This document shows positions 51,357 through 60,198 of a stretch of 64,000 nt of DNA, piece by piece. The stretch is from JAFGBM01 sp964610155 (GTDB taxonomy: Bacteria; Actinomycetota; Actinomycetes; Actinomycetales; Demequinaceae). The stretch covers positions 310,001-374,000 of the forward strand of contig CAZSUY010000001.1 of the NCBI GenBank assembly GCA_964610155.1, in the 5' to 3' direction. Numbering within the stretch: position 1 is the first letter of the stretch; the number at the start of each line of letters is the position of its first letter. Below the pieces are notes generated by a model. The model ran no database searches. It was not told the origin of the DNA and saw only the letters and a list, made by a program, of their open reading frames with translations. A program made the translations under genes and the position numbers.

Positions 51357-53293
51357 GTCGCCTCGCCATCATCCGGCACGGCAGAAGGCCCCTGGCGCGT
51401 GTCCGCACGTCCCCGACGTATGGTCCTCCATGATCCGGCCACCAGAAGGAGGAGCGCGAAACTGGCTAGGGCCAGGGTGAAGACGTCGCCCCATTGGGCG
51501 TTAATCCTCAAAGAGAACTCGGAAACGGAGGTCAGACGATCTCCATCGAGGTTCTCCAGGCTCACGCGCACAGCGACTGTTCCACTCGAGATGGCCGTGA
51601 CAGGAACGAGTACCTGCTCGGAAGCGCCGGGAGCAAGGATCATTTGCGGTTGATCCTCGATGCGCAGAATGGGGGAGCGGCTCTTGAGAATCACCTTGAT
51701 CGTAACCTCGACCTCGAGGTCATTCGTGACAGTGACCGGAAAGTTGCCGCTCGTGCTGATGAGGTTGAGGGGGCTACTCCCGGGCAGGAACACCAAAGCC
51801 CGGACGTCATCGATTGCTGTGACCGCAGCCTGGATTGCGGCATTCCTTGACTCCAGGTCGGCGCGACGGTCGACAGAGAGTGTTCCGAGAAGTGATGACA
51901 CTAGGGAATCGGAGAACTCCGATGGATCGGACGTGGCCGCGGCCAAAGCCTCGATGCCACGGAGGGACGCGTCAGTCGAGGCGAGAAGGGCCTCCGGGAT
52001 GTCGGTTGAGGAGGGGACCAAGGTCGGAAGGGTAATCAACGCCGGGGAATCATACTCGAGCACGGTGGAGATGGGGGTCAGGTATACCCAGGGGCTATCG
52101 ATGAGCGCCGCGAGGGTACCGGACTGGTGATCGGATTCAATGGCCCATCTTGGACCGCCGACGATAAGGATCGGATTTCCCGCGGTGTTGTCGCTAGCGA
52201 GCAACGCCGTCTCCGCGGTCAGGCGAGCGGGGGTCGTGACGCTATCCGGGGGACCGGCGACGAAGGCGGTGCTCAGTTGAGGGTCGGGGAGCAACACGAG
52301 AGGACCCGTGGTCTCAGGAACTGCCGATACGGCTACGCCCGGAGGAACGCCTCCTTCGTAGCCGGTCAATACTGGGGCCCATGGTGAATAGGCGGGAACC
52401 GAGAGGATCGCTCGCGCCCCATGTTCGGTCGCGAGATCGAGGGAAACCTGATCGGGATCGGGAACCACGGCCAGCCAGGGAGAAGAAACGAAAGAGGTAG
52501 GCGCGATCGAGCGTGCATCCTTGAGTGCTCGATCGAGAAGGTGAGCGTATCCGGCGTGGGCGAAGGAAGTGAGGTCGACATTGTTTGCCGGAAGCAGGAA
52601 GGTATCGAAAGCGGACAGCCGGGTGACGGCCGTTTGAGAGAGATCTGTCGGATCGACAGCATAGGCGATTTCAGGTCGATCGACGGTGTCGATCAGGGCG
52701 TCGACGCGTTCGCTCGATCCGGACGCCAAGATGATGACGGAGACGGGAAAGGCTTGAGGCTCGGTGTCGAGCCAGGTCACGAAGGTATAGATCGTCTTCA
52801 ATGCCCCTTCGGGGTTCTCGAGGGTGACGGTCATGCCATAGACGCCGGAGGTTTCAAGGGGAAAGTTGAGAACACCGGGTTGAACGGAAACTCCTGTGCC
52901 GACTGAGGTTGCCGGGAGAATCGCGAGCCGGCCGCCTACTGGTGCTCGAGCAACCTCGCGTGTAGCAAGGGCCAGGTCCCCACTTGCCCATGAGTCCAGC
53001 AGGGTCCGGTCCTCTATCGGATCCGTGGTAATCGCGACAGAGATCGAGAGGTTCGGAACCTCCGCAATTCCCGAGTTGGTGACCGTAGTCCCGATTGAAA
53101 GCGGATCCGCCACCCTGAGGACACCGGGATTGAGACGGCTGAGGTCAAGCGACAGGGAGGAGGCGATCTCCTCCTGCGACGAAGGGTCATCCTCCGTTCC
53201 ATGGGAGGGGATTGAGACCGCGACAACAAAGGTGGCCACGAGAAGGCCTGAGGCGCAGATTCGAGCCCCTCGCCGTCGGCCGGCGATACTCAT
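51353..53293 (-). CDS. DUF6049 secreted membrane-anchored protein
   Basis: A 646-aa exported protein. An N-terminal signal segment (about 10-30, SGLLVATFVVAVSIP), a large extracellular part containing a polysaccharide-deacetylase-like region with many Asp/Ser, a beta-rich domain near 530-600 (TSGNFPVTVTNDLEVEVTIK), and one C-terminal transmembrane helix (FTLALASFALLLLVAG) with a basic tail. It matches the conserved actinobacterial gene upstream of murJ (Rv3909 in M. tuberculosis). Role unknown, presumably in envelope assembly. ATG at 53293 overlaps the NUDIX stop (ATGA). Confidence 0.82.
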   Translation of the reverse strand: MSIAGRRRGARICASGLLVATFVVAVSIPSHGTEDDPSSQEEIASSLSLDLSRLNPGVLRVADPLSIGTTVTNSGIAEVPNLSISVAITTDPIEDRTLLDSWASGDLALATREVARAPVGGRLAILPATSVGTGVSVQPGVLNFPLETSGVYGMTVTLENPEGALKTIYTFVTWLDTEPQAFPVSVIILASGSSERVDALIDTVDRPEIAYAVDPTDLSQTAVTRLSAFDTFLLPANNVDLTSFAHAGYAHLLDRALKDARSIAPTSFVSSPWLAVVPDPDQVSLDLATEHGARAILSVPAYSPWAPVLTGYEGGVPPGVAVSAVPETTGPLVLLPDPQLSTAFVAGPPDSVTTPARLTAETALLASDNTAGNPILIVGGPRWAIESDHQSGTLAALIDSPWVYLTPISTVLEYDSPALITLPTLVPSSTDIPEALLASTDASLRGIEALAAATSDPSEFSDSLVSSLLGTLSVDRRADLESRNAAIQAAVTAIDDVRALVFLPGSSPLNLISTSGNFPVTVTNDLEVEVTIKVILKSRSPILRIEDQPQMILAPGASEQVLVPVTAISSGTVAVRVSLENLDGDRLTSVSEFSLRINAQWGDVFTLALASFALLLLVAGSWRTIRRGRADTRQGPSAVPDDGEAT

Positions 53294-53832
53294 GACCGAA
53301 CGGCGAGGAGTAGGGCGGCGACCTCTGCCATCTTTCGCTCGTTGGGATAGGAAAGCTTGGACGAGAGGGTGCGCAAGGGTACCCACTCCGCTACCTCGGC
53401 CTCTTGATCTGGATCGTGCTCAACGGTAAGGGTGTCGCTCGAGGCTTCGAAAAGGAAGTGATGGACGATCTTGTGCACCCGCCGATCGTCGCCCGTGAAC
53501 CAGTAGTCGATGACGCCAAGTTCATGAATGAGTTCGCCAATGACTCCGGCCTCCTCGGCGACCTCTCGGCGAGCCGCCTCCTCGGGGGTCTCGCCTTCTT
53601 CGATATGGCCCTTGGGTAGGCACCATTCAAGTTTTCCGTTGCGATTCCGACGACCGATGACGGCCGCGAAGGCTGTCCCGTCGACCACATGAACGGCGAT
53701 CCCTCCCGCGGATAGTTCATTCGCCACGGGGAGGTGGGAAGCCTTCCCCGGGTTCCCAAGACGACCGCGCGCGCGTGTCTTGATTGGGGGGTCTGGTTTC
53801 GTCGAAGGATGAGGAGTTGGCGACGAAGGCAT
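53290..53832 (-). CDS. NUDIX hydrolase
   Basis: A 180-aa NUDIX protein. The complete box is visible: GHIEEGETPEEAARREVAEE followed by AGV, with metal-binding REVAEE. The N-terminal 35 residues are Pro/Lys-rich. It matches the mutT4 gene (Rv3908) placed between pcnA and DUF6049 in mycobacteria; the substrate is not defined, possibly a nucleotide or dinucleoside polyphosphate. ATG at 53832 has TAGAGT exactly six bases upstream and TTCAAC 18 bp before that, consistent with a leaderless mRNA starting this operon. Confidence 0.92.
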   Translation of the reverse strand: MPSSPTPHPSTKPDPPIKTRARGRLGNPGKASHLPVANELSAGGIAVHVVDGTAFAAVIGRRNRNGKLEWCLPKGHIEEGETPEEAARREVAEEAGVIGELIHELGVIDYWFTGDDRRVHKIVHHFLFEASSDTLTVEHDPDQEAEVAEWVPLRTLSSKLSYPNERKMAEVAALLLAVRS

Positions 53833-53891
53833 GGCATCACTCTAGCCAGAGGACGCCGGTGTTGAAACGATGACCAGAGTTTCTGCAATGC

Positions 53892-55349
53892 TTGGACATC
53901 GTGACAACCTTGTTGCCAGACGCCGAGGCCCTTCGCAAGCGAGCGGTCGGAATGTGGGCTGCCCTTCCGGAGGAGGTGATCGCCCTTGCCAAGGCATTTG
54001 AGGTCGCCGGGTACGAATTTGCCCTAGTCGGCGGTCCGGTGAGGGACGCCTTCCTCGGTCGATCCAGCGCGGACTTCGATTTTGCGACTTCGGCGCTACC
54101 GGGAGAGTCGGAAGGGATTCTTCGTTCCTGGGGGCAGGCCTGGTGGGACATGGGTCGGGAATTTGGCACCATGGGAGCTCAGAAGAACGACTTAACCGTG
54201 GAGGTCACCACATACAGGGTCGATGCTTACGATCCTGATTCCCGAAAGCCAGCGGTGAGGTTCGGTGACTCGTTGGAGGGAGACCTGACGCGCAGGGACT
54301 TCACGGTCAATGCGATGGCGGTGCGATTGCCTTCGCGAGAGTTCATCGATCTTTTCGGGGGGCTTGACGATCTGGCTGCTGGAATCTTGAGAACCCCCAT
54401 CGCGCCGGAAAAATCGTTCGGTGATGATCCCCTCCGCATGATGCGGGCGGCAAGGTTTGCTTCCGAGTTGGGCTTCATGGTCGAACCACACACCCTTGCC
54501 GCCATCTCATCGATGGCCGAGCGCATTACCATCGTCTCAGCCGAGAGGGTTCGGATTGAGTTGGTCCGGCTCCTCATGGGGGAGTCTCCTACCGAGGGAC
54601 TCTCCCTGCTCGTCGATTCCGGGCTCGCTGACCACGTGCTTCCGGAGTTGCCCGCGCTCAAGCTTGAGGAGGATGAGCATCACCGCCACAAGGATGTCTA
54701 TGAACATAGCCTCAAGGTCGTCGAACAGGCCATCGACCTGGAGACCGGGAGCGACGGCCCCGTCCCACGACCCGACCTGATTCTCCGGCTCGCGTCACTG
54801 CTTCATGACATCGGCAAGCCGGCGACCCGTGCGTTCGAGCCGAACGGAGTGGTGAGTTTTCATCACCACGAGATTGTCGGGGCGAAGATGGCTGCCCGGC
54901 GCCTCAAGGCACTTCGGTTCGACAAAGCGACGATCCAGGCGGTCGCGCGACTGGTCGAGCTCCACCTCCGCTTTCATGGATATGGCGAGGCGAGGTGGAC
55001 GGACGCGGCCGTACGCCGCTACGTGACCGACGCCGGAGATCAACTCGAGCGGCTTCACCGCCTCACTCGCGCAGACTGCACTACACAGAATCGCAGGAAG
55101 GCCGATCGTCTAGCGTTTGCCTACGACGACCTGGAGCGGCGGATCGCCGAGCTCAGGGAGCAAGAGGAACTCGATGCGATCCGTCCCGATCTCGACGGAT
55201 CCGAGATCATGGAGATCCTCGACCTCAAGGCGGGACCCGTGATCGGCGAGGCGTACCGTCATTTGCTCGCACTCCGCATGGAGCGCGGGCCGCTCGGCAA
55301 GGAGCGCGCCCAGGAGGAACTCCTTACGTGGTGGAAGAATCGGTCCTAG
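53892..55349 (+). CDS. pcnA: CCA-adding tRNA nucleotidyltransferase / poly(A) polymerase family
   Basis: A 485-aa class II nucleotidyltransferase. Head: LVGGPVRDAFLGRSSADFDF (GG and DxD catalytic motif), then RRDFTVNAMAV and DPLRMMRAARFASELG. C-terminal HD domain: RLASLLHDIGKPATR and HHHEIVGAKMAARRLK. It adds or repairs CCA on tRNA 3' ends, fitting that tRNA-Ala and tRNA-Ile here lack an encoded CCA. TTG start at 53892; a GTG at 53901 is an alternative. Divergent from NUDIX; the end overlaps the MFS gene by 26 bp. Confidence 0.94.
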   Translation: MDIVTTLLPDAEALRKRAVGMWAALPEEVIALAKAFEVAGYEFALVGGPVRDAFLGRSSADFDFATSALPGESEGILRSWGQAWWDMGREFGTMGAQKNDLTVEVTTYRVDAYDPDSRKPAVRFGDSLEGDLTRRDFTVNAMAVRLPSREFIDLFGGLDDLAAGILRTPIAPEKSFGDDPLRMMRAARFASELGFMVEPHTLAAISSMAERITIVSAERVRIELVRLLMGESPTEGLSLLVDSGLADHVLPELPALKLEEDEHHRHKDVYEHSLKVVEQAIDLETGSDGPVPRPDLILRLASLLHDIGKPATRAFEPNGVVSFHHHEIVGAKMAARRLKALRFDKATIQAVARLVELHLRFHGYGEARWTDAAVRRYVTDAGDQLERLHRLTRADCTTQNRRKADRLAFAYDDLERRIAELREQEELDAIRPDLDGSEIMEILDLKAGPVIGEAYRHLLALRMERGPLGKERAQEELLTWWKNRS

Positions 55350-56640
55350 CGGAGACCGGACGAGGCTCCTTCGGTGCAAGCGCATAGGCGAGGGCCAAAA
55401 GGAGGTAGGCGACCGCGGATACCGTCATGATGGCAGACGAGTATCCGTCATCGGGGAGGACAATCGCGCATACCGCGGCGGAGGCCATGAGGGCAACGTT
55501 GTAGGCCATGTCGTACAGGGTGAAGGCCCGCCCCCTCACCTGGTCTTCGGTGTCTCGTTGGATGATGGTGTCGACTGCGATCTTGGCGCCCTGGACGGCG
55601 AAGCTGACGATGACGGCCGCTATGAGCAACGCCGTGGTGGCAGAAGACCGAGCGAGGAGGCCCTGGCCCGCAGCCCCGACGATAAGGCAGATCACCACCC
55701 AGCGGTGGCGAGAAATGCGGTGGCCAAGCGCGGGAGTCACGACGGCTGCGAGCACGAAACCCAAGGCGGCCGCTGCAAGAACCGTGCTGAACCCTCCAAG
55801 TCCCCCGTCAGAGATGTCATCCCCCCCAAGGATGGAGCGAGAAATGAGAATCGAAGCGACGAACATCAGGCCGAAGAGGAAGCGCTGGGCCGCCATGATC
55901 AGGAGCGCGTGAAGCGGTGTGACCCGACGGGTGAGATAGACGGCACCGGAGCGGAGTCCGTGGACAAGGTCACGGAGGTGCTCACGTAGGTGAGCGGCGT
56001 CAAGAGGATTGACGGGGCCGAGTTCACGCCTGCCGATGGTGGTGGCCGCCCATGACGAGGCACCGAACGTTACGGCGGCGAAGGCAAGGGCGGCGATTGG
56101 CTGAAGATCATCGGAAAGACCGGGCACCAGGAAGGTGACTACGACGCCAATCCCGGCACCTACGACCGCGGCAAGGGTTCCGAGCGTCGGCAGGAGGGAA
56201 TTGGCGGCGAGGAGGTCCTCATCGGCCACGACCCGGGGGATCGCCGCGGTCATGGCGGCTAGGAGGAAGCGGTTGAGCGAGAGGGTGAGGAGGGCGACGA
56301 CGTACAAGGCGGCATCGGGGGCTTCGATAATCATGAGGTAGCCGAGCAGCCCCGAGAGCCCGAGCCGGACGAGGTTGCCTACAAGGATGATCCTTTGGCG
56401 TTGCCACCGGTCGATCAAGGGCCCGACGAAGGGTCCGATGAGGGTGAACGGTGCGAGGAGGAGGAGAAAGCCGAGGGCGATTCCGCTGGCTGAAGGCTGC
56501 TTGGTCGGATCAAAGAAAAGGATCGAGGCGAGGCCGGCCTGGAACATGCCATCGCCCAACTGGCTGAGTAGGCGGGTCGCGGCGAGGCGTCGAAAGCCAG
56601 AGCCCCTGAGGAGGCGCTGGAGTTCGGCGACGGCGGACAC
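55324..56640 (-). CDS. MFS transporter
   Basis: A 438-aa major facilitator protein with about 12 transmembrane helices. LLSQLGDGMFQAGLASILFF in helix 1 and LIDRWQRQRIILVGNL between helices 2 and 3 (the DRxxRR-type loop) place it with drug or macrolide-efflux-like MFS permeases. GTG start at 56640 is chosen; a longer frame to 56712 is less likely. Its last 26 bases overlap the convergent pcnA end. Substrate unknown. Confidence 0.88.
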   Translation of the reverse strand: MSAVAELQRLLRGSGFRRLAATRLLSQLGDGMFQAGLASILFFDPTKQPSASGIALGFLLLLAPFTLIGPFVGPLIDRWQRQRIILVGNLVRLGLSGLLGYLMIIEAPDAALYVVALLTLSLNRFLLAAMTAAIPRVVADEDLLAANSLLPTLGTLAAVVGAGIGVVVTFLVPGLSDDLQPIAALAFAAVTFGASSWAATTIGRRELGPVNPLDAAHLREHLRDLVHGLRSGAVYLTRRVTPLHALLIMAAQRFLFGLMFVASILISRSILGGDDISDGGLGGFSTVLAAAALGFVLAAVVTPALGHRISRHRWVVICLIVGAAGQGLLARSSATTALLIAAVIVSFAVQGAKIAVDTIIQRDTEDQVRGRAFTLYDMAYNVALMASAAVCAIVLPDDGYSSAIMTVSAVAYLLLALAYALAPKEPRPVSARTDSSTT

Positions 56641-56730
56641 GGAACCAGAGTACGGGTGTCCCCGCGGATGGCGTAGTAGCGTCTGGGAATAGGAACGAGG
56701 ATCTCGGACCACTCACGAAAGGGGCTGGAC

Positions 56731-57234
56731 ATGGGTTTTGGGCAGGCATTCAGTACGTGCATGCGCAAGTACGCGGATTTCTCGGGTCGGGCCAGGCGAT
56801 CCGAGTACTGGTGGTACACCCTCGCATATGTGCTAATAATGACGCCCTTCTTCATCGCGTTCATGGTTGCGTCTTTCTCGGCGGCAGAGGACCTCATCGA
56901 TCTCGCGGACGACGGCAAGTCAGTCACCTATCAGATGTTCATCGACAACGTCGATTGGGATCAGCTTGTCGGACCGGGGCTTCTGGTAGGCGGGGTGTGG
57001 CTCGTCTTCCTGTTGCCGACTCTCGCGGTCGCCGCCAGGCGCCTTCACGACATCGGGATCTCGGGCTGGTTCATTCTCGTGGGGGTCGTGCCGTATATCG
57101 GTGGGGCCGCCCTTCTCGTCATGTGCATCATCGACAGCCAGGCACGGGAGAACCGCTGGGGTCCCGATCCGAAGGTTGACGAACGGCTCGGATGGGGCCA
57201 TGTCCAGGAGGAGCCGCCTCCCCTTGGTGGCTAG
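56731..57234 (+). CDS. DUF805 membrane protein
   Basis: A 167-aa protein with the DUF805 signature: FSGRARRSEYWWYTLAYVLI at the N-terminus and VAARRLHDIGISGWFILVGV near residue 100. Three to four transmembrane helices. Widespread family of unknown function. ATG preceded by AAAGGGG eight bases upstream. Confidence 0.9.
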   Translation: MGFGQAFSTCMRKYADFSGRARRSEYWWYTLAYVLIMTPFFIAFMVASFSAAEDLIDLADDGKSVTYQMFIDNVDWDQLVGPGLLVGGVWLVFLLPTLAVAARRLHDIGISGWFILVGVVPYIGGAALLVMCIIDSQARENRWGPDPKVDERLGWGHVQEEPPPLGG

Positions 57235-57298
57235 CGAGCCGCCGTACCCGCTTTCCTGCGCGACCATGCTCGTGACCGGGAATCGCTAACCTGGTCGC

Positions 57299-58687
57299 AT
57301 GAGCGACGTCGTCTCCCTGGCCGCGGCGACTCCGTCTACACGCGATCGATACGTCGATTTCCTCAGGGTGGCGTCCCTCGGTGGGGTCATCCTCGGACAC
57401 TTCCTCATGTCCGTTGTCGAGGACCGCCCCGGCGCGATCAAGGACGGGGCATTCGACTTCACCAACATCTTGGCGGTAGAGCCTTGGACCCGGCCAGGGA
57501 CATGGCTGCTCCAGGTAATGCCCATATTTTTCGTGGTCGGCGGTTTCGCCCATGCCGTGTCCTGGAGATCGCTTATGCGTCGGGGCGGGGGGTACGCGGA
57601 TTTCGCGAGGGCGCGCATAGGTAGGCTTGTCATCCCGGCGCTCGCTTTCGTCTCGATCGGTATGGTCGTGGGGGCCGTCGTCGAGTGGAGGCTCGGCGAA
57701 CGGAATGATTACGTTTCCGTTCTTCAGATCGCCGGGCAACTGCTGTGGTTCATCGGCATCTACCTCATCGCTGCCAGCCTCGCCCCGCCGATGCTCCGAC
57801 TCCACGAGCGGTTTGGCTGGAGAACGCTCGCCGGGTTGAGCGCAGCGGTCGTTTCCGTCGACGTGTTTCGACTGGGCCTTGACGTCGATGGCGTGAGGTG
57901 GCTCAACTTCGCCTTCGTGTGGCTATTCGTCCATCAGCTGGGGTTCTTCTACGCCGACGGAGTCGCGGACCGGCTTGGAGCCCGCCGACTCGGAGGGGCG
58001 ATGCTTGGCATCGGGGCGGGGGGTGCGGCCCTGCTCATGTGGCTCGGCCCCTATGGGACGGCGATGGTGTCCTATCCCGGGGAGAAGCTCTCCAATCTTG
58101 CTCCACCCACGGTCGTGCTCGCCCTGTTTGGGGTGGCCCAGGCCGGGGCCTTGCTGATGGTGCGCGCTCCCGTCAGGCGGTGGCTCGATCGACCCAGGGT
58201 GTGGCGGACAGTCATCGCCGGGGGTGGGCTCGCCATGACAGCGTTCCTCTGGCACTTCACGGCCCTCATCCTGATGTACGTGGGCTGCCACCTCGTATGG
58301 CCGGGACGGCTCCCCGAACCCGCGACGGCGGCCTGGTGGTGGGCGCGCATCCCTCAACTCTTCGTGTTCCTGGTGCTTGTCGCGATCCTCGTCGCCGCGT
58401 TCCGGGGCTTCGATCGGCCACCCCGGCGGGGTGGGGTCGTGGGGGGATCGTGGTGGCGCACGACGCTCGCGGGGTTCGGGGTCGCGAGCGCGATTGTGGG
58501 GATGCTGGGATTTGCCGTCGTTGGGTTCCGCGGGGTCCTGGGCGGGTATGTCGCCCACGTCGCGGGGGTGCCGATGACAGCGGTCGCGGCGTTCGCGCTC
58601 GTGGTGGGGGCAGCCGCGCTCTCGAGGCTCGCCGTTCGGCCGAGAAGGGTTAGACCCAGCGGGGTAGCTCGGCGATGTTCTCAGTGA
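57299..58687 (+). CDS. Acyltransferase-3 family membrane protein
   Basis: A 462-aa polytopic protein with about ten helices. STRDRYVDFLRVASLGGVILGHFL is the family start (catalytic-region His in GH), WLLQVMPIFFVVGGFAHAVSW follows, and FLWHFTALILMY lies near residue 320. OafA/acyltransferase-3 enzymes O-acylate surface sugars or other substrates. ATG has TAACCT exactly six bases upstream and no ribosome-binding site, suggesting a leaderless mRNA. It overlaps the convergent zinc-ribbon gene by 38 bp. Confidence 0.88.
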   Translation: MSDVVSLAAATPSTRDRYVDFLRVASLGGVILGHFLMSVVEDRPGAIKDGAFDFTNILAVEPWTRPGTWLLQVMPIFFVVGGFAHAVSWRSLMRRGGGYADFARARIGRLVIPALAFVSIGMVVGAVVEWRLGERNDYVSVLQIAGQLLWFIGIYLIAASLAPPMLRLHERFGWRTLAGLSAAVVSVDVFRLGLDVDGVRWLNFAFVWLFVHQLGFFYADGVADRLGARRLGGAMLGIGAGGAALLMWLGPYGTAMVSYPGEKLSNLAPPTVVLALFGVAQAGALLMVRAPVRRWLDRPRVWRTVIAGGGLAMTAFLWHFTALILMYVGCHLVWPGRLPEPATAAWWWARIPQLFVFLVLVAILVAAFRGFDRPPRRGGVVGGSWWRTTLAGFGVASAIVGMLGFAVVGFRGVLGGYVAHVAGVPMTAVAAFALVVGAAALSRLAVRPRRVRPSGVARRCSQ

Positions 58688-58892
58688 GTTTCTTCGCGGC
58701 CAATGGAGGGACGCCCTGGGCGACGATTGCGTCGATCGCCTTCGCCTGCACGGTCTCCATAGGTCCATCGGGAAGGGTGAAGGCACCTTTCTTGTAGCAA
58801 GTCTTGCAGTAGGTGGAACTTGGAGAGCCATCGGCCTCGGTGCCGCAGGTGTCGTCATGCAGCGGCCTCCCGCAACTATCACACCGGGTCAT
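58650..58892 (-). CDS. Small zinc-ribbon protein
   Basis: An 80-aa protein. Zinc ligands are probably Cys4, Cys7, Cys29 and Cys32 (CDSCGRPL ... YCKTCYKKGAFTLPD), matching the putative zinc-ribbon family PF12674; the C-terminal half is helical (LAAKKLTENIAELPRW). ATG at 58892 has AGGAGGAGG four bases upstream, so the start is secure; a GTG at 58958 in frame is rejected. The 198 bp between it and ino1 hold a perfect DnaA box and a hairpin but no gene I can support. Confidence 0.82.
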   Translation of the reverse strand: MTRCDSCGRPLHDDTCGTEADGSPSSTYCKTCYKKGAFTLPDGPMETVQAKAIDAIVAQGVPPLAAKKLTENIAELPRWV

Positions 58893-59075
58893 AGGGCCTC
58901 CTCCTGATAAATCAGATGGTACGCGCCTCGGATGGATGCTTGGTGTGAGGTTATCCACAGGGCGATGTGCGGGCCATGCCGCCCTTCATGACGGGGCTCT
59001 AGGTGGTACTGGGCGATGCCATGTTTTCTCCTATAGGGCATTCGGCATCGATCAGGGAAGTCGATCGAGATGAAA

Positions 59076-59089
59076 CGCCCCATAGGGCG
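59076..59089 (-). terminator. Hairpin after ino1
   Basis: On the minus strand CGCCC TATG GGGCG forms a five-pair stem one base after the ino1 stop, followed by TTTCA. The short T run makes it a weak intrinsic terminator candidate. Confidence 0.35.
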
Positions 59090-59090
59090 A

Positions 59091-60170
59091 TCAGCGCTCG
59101 ATCTCGCCCGTGATGAAGGCCTCGACGTTCTTGCGGGCCTGGGTGTCCTCGTTCTGCACGGGCGGCGACTTCATGAAGTACGACGCTGGGCTGAGCAGGG
59201 GGCCACCGATGCCACGATCGAGGGCAATCTTGGCCGCTCGAACGGCATCGATGATGATGCCGGCAGAGTTCGGGGAGTCCCAGACCTCGAGCTTGTACTC
59301 CAGGTTGAGGGGGACCTCACCAAACGCGCGACCCTCGAGGCGGACGTAGGCCCACTTGCGGTCGTCGAGCCACGGGATGTAGTCGGACGGACCGATGTGG
59401 ACGTTCCTCGCCCCCATGTCGTGATCCATGTTGGACGTCACGGCATTGGTCTTCGAGATTTTCTTCGACTCGAGTCGGTCGCGCTCCAGCATGTTTTTGA
59501 AGTCCATGTTGCCGCCGACATTGAGCTGATAGGTGCGGTCCAGCACGACTCCGCGATCCTCGAAGAGGCGGGCGAGCACCCGGTGCGTGATCGTCGCGCC
59601 GACCTGAGACTTCACGTCGTCACCGACGATCGGGACTCCGGCGTCCTCAAACTTCTTGGCCCATACGGGGTCGGAGGCGATGAACACCGGCAGGGCGTTG
59701 ACGAACGCCGCCTTGGCGTCAATCGCGCACTGCGCGTAGTACTTCGCCGCGTCCTCCGATCCCACGGGGAGGTAGCACACGAGGACGTCGGCCTTGGTGT
59801 CCTTCAGAACCTGGACGATGTCGACCGGTTCCGCGTCGGATTCCTCGATGGTCTCCCGGTAGTACTTCCCGAGGCCGTCGAGGGTGTGTCCACGCTGAAC
59901 GGTGATATTCGTCTTGGGTACGTCGCAGATCTTGATGGTGTTGTTTTCAGATGCCTTGGTCGCCTCAACGAGTTCCAGCCCGACCTTCTTCTGGTCCACG
60001 TCGAAGGCCGCCACGAACTCGATGTCGCTGATGTGGTAGTCGCCGAACTGGACGTGCATAAGGCCAGGCACGGTATCTGTTGGTTTCGCGTCCTTGTAGT
60101 ACTCGACGCCCTGAATGAGAGACGTCGCACAGTTGCCGACGCCGATGATGGCCACGCGCAACTTTGCCAT
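59091..60170 (-). CDS. ino1: Inositol-1-phosphate synthase
   Basis: A 359-aa NAD-dependent enzyme that makes L-myo-inositol-1-phosphate from glucose-6-phosphate, for phosphatidylinositol and mycothiol in actinobacteria. N-terminal KLRVAIIGVGNCATSLIQG; active-site region GDDVKSQVGATITHR and NVGGNMDFKNML with the catalytic lysines; SPNSAGIIIDAVRAAKIALD near the end. Length matches the short actinobacterial/archaeal type (about 360). AGGGGAAAG lies a few bases before the ATG. Downstream of padR with a 28-bp gap, as in Mycobacterium (Rv0046c-Rv0047c). Confidence 0.96.
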   Translation of the reverse strand: MAKLRVAIIGVGNCATSLIQGVEYYKDAKPTDTVPGLMHVQFGDYHISDIEFVAAFDVDQKKVGLELVEATKASENNTIKICDVPKTNITVQRGHTLDGLGKYYRETIEESDAEPVDIVQVLKDTKADVLVCYLPVGSEDAAKYYAQCAIDAKAAFVNALPVFIASDPVWAKKFEDAGVPIVGDDVKSQVGATITHRVLARLFEDRGVVLDRTYQLNVGGNMDFKNMLERDRLESKKISKTNAVTSNMDHDMGARNVHIGPSDYIPWLDDRKWAYVRLEGRAFGEVPLNLEYKLEVWDSPNSAGIIIDAVRAAKIALDRGIGGPLLSPASYFMKSPPVQNEDTQARKNVEAFITGEIER

Positions 60171-60198
60171 TTGCTTTCCCCTAACCTATGTCGTCCGC

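Noticed and set aside
58951..58959. Perfect TTATCCACA DnaA box between the zinc-ribbon gene and ino1 as a second origin element
   Set aside because: It is a single isolated site 20 kb from dnaA with no AT-rich region or cluster; isolated boxes are expected by chance and for titration.
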